DNA from: SFEB01 sp964612455
Lineage (GTDB): Bacteria; Bacillota; Clostridia; Christensenellales; CAG-314
Direction of reading: 5' to 3'
Assembly (NCBI GenBank): GCA_964612455.1
Contig: CAZTCB010000017.1
Coordinates: forward strand, 1 to 28,755
Length of the DNA: 28,755 bases
Each line of letters opens with the position of its first letter. Within the stretch, counting starts at the first letter, position 1. The notes beneath the pieces were generated by a model that was not told the DNA's origin, searched no databases, and was given only the letters and a program-made list of their open reading frames with translations. Shown here in pieces: positions 15,962 to 23,664 of the stretch. Made by a program: the position numbers and the translations under genes.

Positions 15962-16899
15962 ATAGTTTCAATAGCACATCCCCATGAATCTTTTCTTGTC
16001 GGTATCCAACATAGACGCAGATGCATGCCCTTATAGCAGGCTATGGCGGCTGAAAGAACGATTAAAGTATCATATAGAGAGGGAATCATATATTTCAATA
16101 TAATTTGAACCACCTTGTATACAACGGAACCATTGGATAAAATTAAGTCGGCAATACTTATGATCGTTAATGCTGTTGATATTATAATGCTAATATTGGA
16201 AAGTATGTCTTGTGCGAGCGTGGTTCCAACAACACCGCAAGCCCTACCTATTAGGTCTTGCAGGGTTTCTTCGTTCCCAAATAAAGTTTCGGGTTGATTT
16301 AGCATCATTTCTTTGGATAGCTCAGATATATGTACACCCAGAAAAAAGATACTAAGTAAAATAGTCCAATCCGAGTCGAATTTCGCTTCGAGTTTGTTCC
16401 ACCAGAGTTTAAAGTCCCATGCTCGCCATCTTGCGAGAGTTTCGGCAGATTCAAAAAAGACAAATTCGCCGTCTTCGGTTATTTCGCCGTAACTCTCGTC
16501 GACGAGCTCATTCATGATATCGAGGTTGCGGCGTATCATTCTCACCGCTGCGATTTCGTAATAATCTTCTTCGTCGGTGACGTACGTTTCGGTATCGAGT
16601 GTATAGTCGTAAATGTTGGCGCCGTATTTTTCTTCTATTTCCGTGTTATTCATGTAAATACGGTCGTCTTCAAAATAAATGTAATCCCAATATTTGTCAG
16701 CCACGTCGTTTTCGACGCCGTCCATAGTGCTTTCGGAAATATCGTACCCCGTCAGGTACTGTTCGTAGTCTTCGGATAATTCAAACGTTTCTTCTGCGCG
16801 TACTTTTTTGGCATGTACGGAGAAACACAGAGTAAAGCAACAAGTAGCCAGAATCATTGTTGTGAGTAGTAAACATGTTAATTTTGTCGATTTAGTCAT
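15958..16899 (-). CDS. Secreted/membrane protein of unknown function in the SPFH operon
   Basis: The 313-residue protein has an N-terminal signal peptide (hydrophobic 8-28, then SVHAKKVRA). A strongly acidic, Tyr-rich region follows (about 35-160; many Glu/Asp, e.g. EDYEQYLTGYDISEST). A hydrophobic C-terminal half comes next, with segments near 178-190, 228-255 and 261-289, and a short tail CWIPTRKDSWGCAIETI. I recognise no domain. It starts 27 bp after the RHH gene, with an aaggaag-like ribosome site, and overlaps the next gene by 4 bp. The DNA of the C-terminal half (about 15960-16400) has clearly fewer CG dinucleotides than the N-terminal half, hinting that the two halves have different histories. 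A pore- or membrane-active role would fit the hydrophobic end, but this is speculation. Confidence 0.78.
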   Translation of the reverse strand: MTKSTKLTCLLLTTMILATCCFTLCFSVHAKKVRAEETFELSEDYEQYLTGYDISESTMDGVENDVADKYWDYIYFEDDRIYMNNTEIEEKYGANIYDYTLDTETYVTDEEDYYEIAAVRMIRRNLDIMNELVDESYGEITEDGEFVFFESAETLARWRAWDFKLWWNKLEAKFDSDWTILLSIFFLGVHISELSKEMMLNQPETLFGNEETLQDLIGRACGVVGTTLAQDILSNISIIISTALTIISIADLILSNGSVVYKVVQIILKYMIPSLYDTLIVLSAAIACYKGMHLRLCWIPTRKDSWGCAIETI

Positions 16900-16926
16900 T
16901 TCTTTTCTTCCTTTTTTAGGTGGTAG

Positions 16927-17136
16927 TTACACGGGGAGTTCTCCGTCGGATGCGGTTACGGATTTTTTGCCGTAGTGTTTGTTGACGCATTGGGTGAGGA
17001 GATACTCTATTTGCCCGTTGACGGAGCGAAAATCGTCTTCCGCCCAACGGGCGAGTTTTGCGTACAGATCCGCCGAGAGGCGAAGGGGCACTTGTTTTTT
17101 GCCTTTTTCCGTATCGATTTTTTCCGTCTTGTTCAT
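16927..17136 (-). CDS. Arc-type ribbon-helix-helix DNA-binding protein
   Basis: The 69-residue protein has the RHH core KKQVPLRLSADLYAKLARWAEDDFRSVNGQIEYLLTQCV. KQVPLRL is the strand that enters the DNA groove, followed by the two helices. The WAEDDFRSVNGQIEYLLT stretch is typical of small Arc-family proteins of Firmicutes. It begins one base after the stop of the SPFH gene, so the two are almost certainly co-transcribed; this pairing is familiar from other clostridial genomes (from memory). Such proteins bind as paired dimers to operators with sub-sites about one helical turn apart. Two TGATATCA palindromes spaced 11 bp lie on the operon promoter (18182-18200), suggesting autoregulation. Confidence 0.88.
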   Translation of the reverse strand: MNKTEKIDTEKGKKQVPLRLSADLYAKLARWAEDDFRSVNGQIEYLLTQCVNKHYGKKSVTASDGELPV

Positions 17137-17137
17137 A

Positions 17138-18160
17138 TTAATAAATGCTTCCGCTGTTGACTATGGGTTGAGCGTCTTTGTTGCCGCAGAGGACGACGAG
17201 CAAGTTGGATACCATTTGGGCTTTTCTTTCTTCGTCGAGTTCTATCACCGAGTCTTCTTTAAGTTTTTCAAGTGCCATTTCTACCATACCGACGGCGCCG
17301 TCCACAATCATTTTTCTTGCGTCGACGATAGCGGACGCCTGTTGACGTTGGAGCATGACGGCGGCGATTTCTTGCGCGTAAGCGAGGTAGGTGATGCGGG
17401 CTTCTATTATCTCTATACCGGCGTTGGAGACTTTTGCTTGTATTTCGTCTTTAATGCGATTGGCAACGATTTCGCTCGAGCCTCTTAAACTACCGTCATC
17501 CGCTATCCCGTCCCCCGTCGTATCTACGTTGGGAGCGACGTCGTAAGGGTAAATGCGGACTACGTTGCGCAACGCGCTGTCGCATTGGAGAGAAAGGTAC
17601 TCTTTATAGTTGTCGACGTTAAAGACGGCTTTGGCGGTGTCTACCACTCTCCACATGACCGCGATGCCGATTTCTACGGGGTTGCCGAGACAATCGTTGA
17701 CTTTCTGGCGATTGTTGTTTAAGGTCATGATTTTTAAAGAGATTTTGTTTTTTGTCGAGTACGACTTTGAGTTTTCGTTTAGTGCGACGACGGTATCGCC
17801 TGCGCTTGCCACGTCTCCGCTTTGGTTGAGTTTGGTCGTCGCGGCGGGGTTGATTGCCGTGCAAAACGGGTTGACAAAGTAGAAACCTTCTTTTTTAATA
17901 GTGCCGACGTATTTGCCGAAAAGGGTGAGAACGAGCGCTTCTTGCGGGCGGAGCACTTTGAGCCCCAGCCCTAAAATCCAACCTATGCAGCACCATGCCA
18001 TGCCTATTACGAATAAAACGACGTGTATCGCGCCGTACGTTTCGGTGTCCAGTTGGTCACCGCAGTACGATACGAGGGCGATTGCCGCGATATATGACAA
18101 TACGAGCAATACGAGAGCTTTCATTCCGTTTTGTTTTTGTCCGATTAATTTTTCTTCCAT
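17138..18160 (-). CDS. SPFH-domain membrane scaffold protein
   Basis: The 340-residue protein has two N-terminal hydrophobic segments (about 13-33 and 44-69). An SPFH/prohibitin domain follows (RPQEALVLTLFGKYVGTIKKEGFYFVNPFC onward, with VMWRVVDTAKAVFNVDNY), then a C-terminal helical region with EIAAVMLQRQQASAIVDARKMIVDGAVGMVEMALEKL. Stomatin/flotillin-like SPFH proteins form membrane-bound oligomers that organise membrane patches or hold other membrane proteins. The start is ATG 18160 because aaggagg (18170-18176) precedes it; the longer frame to 18190 would include that ribosome site and begin with TTG. It is the first gene of a five-gene operon. Its partners may be the downstream membrane proteins. 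Confidence 0.92.
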   Translation of the reverse strand: MEEKLIGQKQNGMKALVLLVLSYIAAIALVSYCGDQLDTETYGAIHVVLFVIGMAWCCIGWILGLGLKVLRPQEALVLTLFGKYVGTIKKEGFYFVNPFCTAINPAATTKLNQSGDVASAGDTVVALNENSKSYSTKNKISLKIMTLNNNRQKVNDCLGNPVEIGIAVMWRVVDTAKAVFNVDNYKEYLSLQCDSALRNVVRIYPYDVAPNVDTTGDGIADDGSLRGSSEIVANRIKDEIQAKVSNAGIEIIEARITYLAYAQEIAAVMLQRQQASAIVDARKMIVDGAVGMVEMALEKLKEDSVIELDEERKAQMVSNLLVVLCGNKDAQPIVNSGSIY

Positions 18161-18181
18161 CAATGTTTTCCTCCTTGTTGA

Positions 18182-18200
18182 TGATATCAAAATGATATCA
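18182..18200. promoter_or_regulatory. Tandem palindromic operator, probably bound by the RHH protein
   Basis: Two perfect palindromes TGATATCA (18182-18189 and 18193-18200) are spaced 11 bp centre to centre. One covers the predicted transcription start and the other the -10 box of the leftward promoter. This spacing is what paired RHH dimers such as Arc and CopG prefer. Binding would block transcription of the operon that encodes the RHH protein. Confidence 0.6.
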
Positions 18201-18221
18201 TTTTGTTTTTTCGCTTGTCAA
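18192..18221 (-). promoter_or_regulatory. Promoter of the SPFH operon
   Basis: On the minus strand TTGACA (18216-18221), an 18-bp spacer and TATCAT (18192-18197). The predicted start is near 18185, about 25 nt before the ATG at 18160, with the ribosome site between. The -10 box overlaps the upstream palindrome of the operator. Confidence 0.75.
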
Positions 18222-18291
18222 GCGTTTTCTTTGTTTTTTTTCAAAAAACCGTTTGAGGGATAAAAACGAGCGGGCTTTGTTGCGTCCGATA

Positions 18292-18320
18292 TTGACAACG
18301 GATGATATTTTTGGTAAAAT
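18292..18320 (+). promoter_or_regulatory. Promoter of the small membrane protein gene
   Basis: TTGACA (18292-18297), a 17-bp spacer and TAAAAT (18315-18320). The predicted leader is ~44 nt with ggaggag (18361-18367) before ATG 18371. It diverges from the SPFH promoter. Confidence 0.85.
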
Positions 18321-18370
18321 AAACGCGACGGGGCAAACCGCAAGCGGTCTGTCGCGAAAAGGAGGAGAGC

Positions 18371-19027
18371 ATGGTTTTTTTTGACGGAGAACCGACGGGA
18401 TATCAGCCGCAGTTTAACCAAAAGACGCGAGCGATTTTTAGCGGAGCCATGTCCCACGCCAATTTTAAGAGGCAAACGGCAAAAAATCGCATTAAAGCGA
18501 TAATCGTTTTTTTAATCGCCGTAGTCGTTGCCGTTTTTTTCGTATTGCTTAAACTGAAAGGGTTGATTGACGGCGTCGTGCTTGCGTGCGCCGCGGTTTT
18601 GGTCGTTGTTCTTGTTTTGATAGCCGTCGCGTTGCGCGTCGGTTGCTCGGGAAAAAAGACTTACGAACGCGTAGGTCAGCAATCCGTCGTGTTTGACTTT
18701 GCGGACAACACCATGGCGATAGTAAGAAACAGCGGCGCGTTGGTGCTGTCTGCCGACGCGATAACCGACGCGAAAGAATACGACGACGTGGTACTCGTTT
18801 TTTACGACACTCAGGCAAAGAAAAAAGAGCGCAAAGCGATACTTAAAGAGTCGGGCAACAGTTTTGACTCGTACGAGACAAGACGCGGCGTCGTGGCATG
18901 TCAAAAAAATCTGCTCACCAAAGGCGATATAAACGGCGTCGTCGCTTTCGTTCATAAAAAAGCGACGGAACACAAAGCGGCACAACACAAAGCGGCACAA
19001 CACAAAGCGACGCATACGAAGAGATAG
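18371..19027 (+). CDS. Two-helix membrane protein with a cytoplasmic domain, unknown function
   Basis: The 218-residue protein has a polar N-terminus, two adjacent membrane helices (about 43-62 and 67-91) and a soluble C-terminal domain beginning KKTYERVGQQSVVFDFADN. The layout resembles YcxB-like or PH-like bacterial membrane proteins, but I cannot confirm this. The last ~20 residues are a tandem repeat (HKAAQ, HKAAQ, HKATH) ending in TKR, a histidine- and lysine-rich tail. It has its own promoter and lies divergently next to the SPFH operon. No clear terminator follows before the gcvT promoter. Confidence 0.8.
   Translation: MVFFDGEPTGYQPQFNQKTRAIFSGAMSHANFKRQTAKNRIKAIIVFLIAVVVAVFFVLLKLKGLIDGVVLACAAVLVVVLVLIAVALRVGCSGKKTYERVGQQSVVFDFADNTMAIVRNSGALVLSADAITDAKEYDDVVLVFYDTQAKKKERKAILKESGNSFDSYETRRGVVACQKNLLTKGDINGVVAFVHKKATEHKAAQHKAAQHKATHTKR
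18971..19015 (+). repeat. Three tandem 15-bp repeats
   Basis: cacaaagcggcacaa occurs at 18971-18985 and 18986-19000, with a variant at 19001-19015, encoding HKAAQ-HKAAQ-HKATH at the protein's C-terminus. Copy number could vary in frame by slippage. Confidence 0.9.
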
Positions 19028-19139
19028 GGGCGAGCGCGTCTTTTGTCCGTCTGCATGCACCGTCGGTTTGCGGGTTTGTACGCAATCCGGATATCGGACT
19101 TAAAACGGCAAAAAAAAATCGCAAACTATCAAAAAGTGT

Positions 19140-19168
19140 TTGTACTTTTTTATTATGTTTGGTATAAT
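19140..19168 (+). promoter_or_regulatory. Promoter of the glycine cleavage operon
   Basis: An extended -10, TGgTATAAT (TATAAT at 19163-19168), has a weaker -35 TTGTAC (19140-19145) at 17-bp spacing. The ~45-nt leader contains a 7-bp hairpin (19188-19194 with 19200-19206) directly before the ribosome site gaggagag (19207-19214). No glycine riboswitch core is present. Confidence 0.7.
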
Positions 19169-19219
19169 AAAAGGCGAAAATAAGCAAAGGTTGAGTTTTT
19201 CAGCCTGAGGAGAGTTTTT

Positions 19220-20302
19220 ATGGGAAAGAGAACACCACTTTATGAAAATCACGTTGCCCACGGCGGCAAAATAGTCGAGTTCGGCGGTTTCGAGCTGCCC
19301 GTAGAGTACGAGGCAACTCGTCTCACGGCGGAACACATGGCGGTTCGTACCAAGTGCGGTTTGTTTGACGTTTCGCACATGGGAGAGTTTGAAATCAAAG
19401 GTACGGCGGCTACGGAGACCATTCAGTTGCTCATGTCCAACGATATCTCGGATATGTACGACGGGCAGGTCAGATATACTATGATGCTTAACGAAAACGG
19501 CGGTATCGTGGACGATTTGCTTGTATATCGTTTTAACGAAAACCACTATTATCTCGTCGTCAACGCGGGCAATTGCGAAAAAGACGCCAAATGGGTAGAG
19601 AGTCGCATGCTTCCCAACGCCACCTTCCGTAATCTTTCGGATACGATAGGGCAGGTTGCTTTGCAAGGACCTCTGGCTGAAAAAATCCTGTTGAAACTCG
19701 TTCCGCAGGACGCAATCCCCGCCAAGTACTACACCTTCGTCGAAAACTCGGCGCTCATGGGCATCAATTGTATAATCAGTCGTACGGGTTACACCGGAGA
19801 AGACGGATTTGAAATCTACAGCCCCGCCGAAAAAATCGGTGAGATTTTTGAAAAACTGCTCGAGGTCGGCGCAGAGGACGGACTCGTACCTTGCGGTCTC
19901 GGCGCGCGCGATACGTTGCGTTTCGAGGCGTGCATGCCTTTGTACGGACACGAGCTTAACGAGGACTTTTTGGCGACGGAAGTAGGTCTCAATATCTTTA
20001 TCAAGATGGATAAACCCAACTTTATCGGTAAACAGGCTTTGGCGGAAAAAACCCCGATGTTTAAGCGCAAGGGCGTTGAAATAGTAGACAAGGGCATAGC
20101 GAGAGAGGGTTGCGACGTGTACGACATGGACGGCAACCTTATCGGAAAGGTTACTACCGGCACTATGAGTCCGTTGTTTAAAAAGGCTATCGCGATGGTG
20201 CGCATTCCCAAGTCCTATATGGGCGAGGAGTTGATGATAGACGTCCGCGGCAGAAAGCTCAAGGCAAAAGTAGTCAAAATGCCTTTTTATAAAAGAGGCT
20301 AA
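19220..20302 (+). CDS. gcvT: Glycine cleavage system T protein (aminomethyltransferase)
   Basis: The 360-residue enzyme moves the methylene group from lipoyl-bound aminomethyl on GcvH to tetrahydrofolate and releases ammonia. The N-terminus TPLYENHVAHGGKIVEFGGFELPVEY and the motifs RTGYTGEDGFEIY and CGLGARDTLRFEACMPLYGHEL are characteristic of GcvT. Length is standard. It is the first gene of gcvT-gcvH-gcvPA-gcvPB, whose products break glycine into CO2, ammonia and 5,10-methylene-THF, or run in reverse. gcvH follows after 34 bp. Confidence 0.97.
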   Translation: MGKRTPLYENHVAHGGKIVEFGGFELPVEYEATRLTAEHMAVRTKCGLFDVSHMGEFEIKGTAATETIQLLMSNDISDMYDGQVRYTMMLNENGGIVDDLLVYRFNENHYYLVVNAGNCEKDAKWVESRMLPNATFRNLSDTIGQVALQGPLAEKILLKLVPQDAIPAKYYTFVENSALMGINCIISRTGYTGEDGFEIYSPAEKIGEIFEKLLEVGAEDGLVPCGLGARDTLRFEACMPLYGHELNEDFLATEVGLNIFIKMDKPNFIGKQALAEKTPMFKRKGVEIVDKGIAREGCDVYDMDGNLIGKVTTGTMSPLFKKAIAMVRIPKSYMGEELMIDVRGRKLKAKVVKMPFYKRG

Positions 20303-20336
20303 AAAATAAAAATTCTTTCGATAGGAGAAAAATATT

Positions 20337-20693
20337 ATGGAAATTAAATTCAGCAAATCCCACGAATGGGTAAAGGTAGAAGGCAACACGGCAAAAATCG
20401 GTTTGAGCGATTACGCGCAAAACGAGCTTGGCGATATCGTTTACGTTAACCTCCCCGAGGTCGGCGCAAAGGTCGAGATAGAAGAGGCGTTTACCGACGT
20501 AGAGTCCGTCAAAGCCGTCAGCGAGGTTTTCTCCCCCGTGTCCGGTACGGTCGTCGCCGTCAACGAAGAACTGACGGACGCTCCCGAGATGATTAACAAC
20601 GCTCCGTACGACGCTTGGATTATCGAAGTGCAGGTTGACGCTTACGGTGACCTCATGAACGAAAAAGAATACGAAGAATTCTGCAAACAATAA
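20337..20693 (+). CDS. gcvH: Glycine cleavage system H protein
   Basis: The 118-residue lipoyl carrier shuttles intermediates between the P, T and L proteins. The lipoylated lysine is K59 in DVESVKAVSEVFSPVSG. SHEWVKVEGNTAKIGLSDYAQNELGDIVYVNLPEVG is the standard N-terminal part. Length is a little under the E. coli protein (129). The ribosome site aggag (20323-20327) is 9 nt before the ATG. A strong terminator follows immediately, before gcvPA. Confidence 0.97.
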   Translation: MEIKFSKSHEWVKVEGNTAKIGLSDYAQNELGDIVYVNLPEVGAKVEIEEAFTDVESVKAVSEVFSPVSGTVVAVNEELTDAPEMINNAPYDAWIIEVQVDAYGDLMNEKEYEEFCKQ

Positions 20694-20696
20694 CCG

Positions 20697-20724
20697 AAAA
20701 AGGCAGTAAAACTGCCTTTTTTTT
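20697..20724 (+). terminator. Intra-operon terminator after gcvH
   Basis: An 11-bp perfect stem (AAAAAGGCAGT, 20697-20707, with 20711-20721) has a 3-nt loop and eight Ts. It begins 3 bp after the gcvH stop. No promoter was found between it and gcvPA. Confidence 0.9.
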
Positions 20725-20826
20725 GGCGAAACGAACGATTATTTTTTTGCGGCAAGTACGGGACGGGAGTTTGTCTTGCGTCCGACGGCGGATTTGATTG
20801 TTCGGTCGCGATATAAAAGGAGAAAT

Positions 20827-22140
20827 ATGAGCATTTATACACCTCATACCGACAAAGACCTTGCGGAAATGTTGGCGGCAGTGGGCGTCAAGAAACTCGA
20901 CGACCTGTATGCGGACGCTCCCAAGGGCTTGAAAGTCGATAAAATCAATATCCCCGAGGGCAAGAGCCAGATGCAGGTTGAAAAAGACTTTGCGGCGCTT
21001 GCGGGAAAAAACAAAATTTACGATACCGTTTTGCGCGGATGCGGCGCGTACGACCACTATATACCCGCGGCAGTCACCGCGTTGGTAAATCGCAGTGAGT
21101 TCGTTACGGCGTACACTCCGTATCAACCCGAGATTTCGCAAGGCGTATTGCAATGCATTTTTGAGTATCAGACGTTGATGTGCGAGCTGTCGGGAATGGA
21201 AGTTTCCAACGCGAGCGTTTACGACGTGGGTACCGCGGTGGGCGAGGCGGTCAAGATGTGCGCCGAGCGCAAAAACAAAGCCGTTATCGTCGGTGCGGTC
21301 AATCCTCAGACGATAGCCGTAGCCAAGACTTACTGCAACGCGGGCAACGAAAAACTGGTTGAGATTGCTCCCGATAAAGACGGTTTGGCGGATATGGGTG
21401 CGTTAGAAGTCGCCATAGACGACGACACCGCGTGCGTTATCGCGCAGTGCCCCAACTATTTCGGATTGATAGAAGACATGACGAAAATTGCGGAAACGGC
21501 TCACGCCAAGGGCGCAAAATTCGTTTATATCTTCAACCCCGTTGCCGCAACGGTATTAAAGACGCCCAAAGAGTGCGGTGCCGATATCGCGGTTGCGGAA
21601 GGTCAACCCCTCGGTATGCCTCTGTCGTACGGCGGAGCGTATCTTGGTATACTGACCTGCGACGCCAAAATGAGCAGGCGCATGCCGGGCAGAGTGGTCG
21701 GTCAGACCGTAGATAAAAACGGCAAGACCGCCTACGTATTGACTTTGCAGGCGAGAGAACAGCATATAAGGAGAGAAAAAGCCTTGTCGAGTATCTGCTC
21801 CAATCAGGCGCTCTGCGCGACGACAGCCGTCGTTTATCTTGCTATGATGGGCAAGACGGGTATGAAACAAGTGGCAGAGGCTTGCGTATCCAAGTCGCAT
21901 TACCTTGCAAAAGAGTTGACGGCAATAGACGGCGTAAAACTCAAGTATAAAGGCGAGTTTTTCCACGAGTTTACGTTGGAAACCGACAAATATACCAAAG
22001 CGGTGGAAAGAAAACTCGACAAAGCGGGGATACTCGGCGGATACAAAGTCAATGCAACCGACAGTATCTGGTGCGTGACCGAAAAAGCCACCAAAGAAGT
22101 GCTCGATCAAGTAGTAGCGGTTTTTAAGGAGGGTAAATAA
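20827..22140 (+). CDS. gcvPA: Glycine dehydrogenase (decarboxylating) subunit 1
   Basis: The 437-residue protein is the N-terminal half of the P protein, which in Firmicutes and archaea is a separate subunit. The start MSIYTPHTDKDLAEMLAAVG, and YTPYQPEISQGVLQCIFEYQTLMCELSGMEVSNASVYD further in, are diagnostic. The subunit lacks the PLP lysine and works with GcvPB. The start is ATG 20827 after aaaggag (20816-20822); the longer frame from 20776 has no ribosome site. It ends one base before gcvPB. Confidence 0.97.
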   Translation: MSIYTPHTDKDLAEMLAAVGVKKLDDLYADAPKGLKVDKINIPEGKSQMQVEKDFAALAGKNKIYDTVLRGCGAYDHYIPAAVTALVNRSEFVTAYTPYQPEISQGVLQCIFEYQTLMCELSGMEVSNASVYDVGTAVGEAVKMCAERKNKAVIVGAVNPQTIAVAKTYCNAGNEKLVEIAPDKDGLADMGALEVAIDDDTACVIAQCPNYFGLIEDMTKIAETAHAKGAKFVYIFNPVAATVLKTPKECGADIAVAEGQPLGMPLSYGGAYLGILTCDAKMSRRMPGRVVGQTVDKNGKTAYVLTLQAREQHIRREKALSSICSNQALCATTAVVYLAMMGKTGMKQVAEACVSKSHYLAKELTAIDGVKLKYKGEFFHEFTLETDKYTKAVERKLDKAGILGGYKVNATDSIWCVTEKATKEVLDQVVAVFKEGK

Positions 22141-22141
22141 T

Positions 22142-23557
22142 ATGTTGATTTTTGAAAAATCCCAACAGGGACGCACGGCTGTCACCCTCGACAAACTCGA
22201 CGTGCCGAGCTACGAGCTCAAGGCGGAAAAGCGCGCGCAAGAGGCGCGTTTGCCCGAAGTGTCCGAGATAGACGTTGTTCGTCACTACACGGCGTTGTCC
22301 AAAAAGGCTCACGGCGTAGACGACGGTTTTTATCCTTTGGGCAGTTGCACGATGAAATACAACCCCCGTCTCAACGAAAAAATCAGCGGTTTTGACGGCT
22401 TTACGAAAATCCACCCCTTGCAGGACAAATCGACCGTCAAGGGTTGCACGGAGTTGATGGACTCGCTGACCGACAAACTCTGCGCGATAACGGGTATGGA
22501 CGCGATGACGCTTCAACCCGCGGCGGGCGCACACGGCGAGTTTACCGGCATCATGCTCATCAAAGCGTATCACATGAGCCGCAAGGACGCAAAGAGAACC
22601 AAGATAATCGTCCCCGACAGCGCACACGGCACCAACCCCGCCAGCGCGCACATGTGCGGTTTCGATATCGTCAGCGTACCCAGCAATGCGGAAGGCGGAG
22701 TCGATATAGAAGAGCTTAAAAAGGTTGTCGGCGACGACACTGCCGGTTTGATGCTGACCAACCCCAACACTCTCGGGTTGTTTGACAAAAGCATTCTTAA
22801 AATTACGGAAATCGTCCACAACGCAGGCGGGCTTTGCTACTACGACGGAGCCAACCTCAATGCGGTAATGGGCGTCGTCAGACCGGGGGACATGGGCTTT
22901 GACTGCATGCACCTCAATATCCACAAGACTTTTTCCACTCCTCACGGCGGCGGCGGTCCCGGTGCCGGTCCCGTAGGATGCAAGGCTTTCCTTGCGAGCT
23001 TTTTGCCCGTACCCGTGTACGGTACTTTGCCCAAGGGATACAATCCCAAAAAGTCTATCGGCAAGGTCAAGACTTTTTACGGTAATTTCTCGGTATTGGT
23101 GAGAGGTGCGGCGTATATAGATACGTTGGGCGCCGAGGGCATCAAGGACGCCGCGCAAAAAGCCGTTCTTAACGCCAACTACCTGCTGGCTAAGGTCAAG
23201 GGCGATTACGACGTAGCGTACGACCGCATTTGCATGCACGAGTTTGTGCTCACTTTGCAGGGGCTTAAAGACGAGACGGGTATCTCGGCAATGGACGTTG
23301 CGAAAGGAATGTTGGATTGGGGCATGCACCCGCCGACGATGTATTTCCCGCTCATCGTACACGAGGCGTTGATGCTCGAGCCGACCGAGACGGAGACGAA
23401 AGAAACTCTCGATCAGGCGGTAGAGGTACTCAAGACGCTCAAGAAAACCGCGGTGGAGAACCCCGAGATTTTGCACGACAGTCCGCGCAAGACGATTATC
23501 GGGAGAGTGGACGAAGTCCGCGCCGCGCGTCAGCCCGTGCTTAAATATCAGTTTTAA
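22142..23557 (+). CDS. gcvPB: Glycine dehydrogenase (decarboxylating) subunit 2
   Basis: The 471-residue protein is the PLP-binding half of the P protein. PLP should be bound by K262 in LNIHKTFSTPHGGGGPGAGPVG, the conserved site. GFYPLGSCTMKYNPRLNE near the N-terminus is also characteristic. With GcvPA it decarboxylates glycine and loads the aminomethyl group on GcvH. The ribosome site aaggaggg (22126-22133) lies in the end of gcvPA. It is the last gene of the operon; the lipoamide dehydrogenase needed for the cycle is not in this window. Confidence 0.97.
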   Translation: MLIFEKSQQGRTAVTLDKLDVPSYELKAEKRAQEARLPEVSEIDVVRHYTALSKKAHGVDDGFYPLGSCTMKYNPRLNEKISGFDGFTKIHPLQDKSTVKGCTELMDSLTDKLCAITGMDAMTLQPAAGAHGEFTGIMLIKAYHMSRKDAKRTKIIVPDSAHGTNPASAHMCGFDIVSVPSNAEGGVDIEELKKVVGDDTAGLMLTNPNTLGLFDKSILKITEIVHNAGGLCYYDGANLNAVMGVVRPGDMGFDCMHLNIHKTFSTPHGGGGPGAGPVGCKAFLASFLPVPVYGTLPKGYNPKKSIGKVKTFYGNFSVLVRGAAYIDTLGAEGIKDAAQKAVLNANYLLAKVKGDYDVAYDRICMHEFVLTLQGLKDETGISAMDVAKGMLDWGMHPPTMYFPLIVHEALMLEPTETETKETLDQAVEVLKTLKKTAVENPEILHDSPRKTIIGRVDEVRAARQPVLKYQF

Positions 23558-23599
23558 CGGGTAAAACCGAAACGAAAAGAACGAAAAAACGGTTATATT

Positions 23600-23638
23600 A
23601 AAAATCCCTCTTTTTAGCCAAAAAGAGGGATTTTTTTT
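23600..23638 (+). terminator. Terminator of the gcv operon
   Basis: A 15-bp perfect stem (AAAATCCCTCTTTTT, 23601-23615, with 23620-23634) has a 4-nt loop and eight Ts, 43 bp after the gcvPB stop. Confidence 0.93.
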
Positions 23639-23664
23639 AAGAAAAAAAGCGTTAATATCGACGT

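Noticed and set aside
19028..19219. Glycine riboswitch before gcvT
   Set aside because: The promoter leaves only a ~45-nt leader, and neither aptamer core is present.
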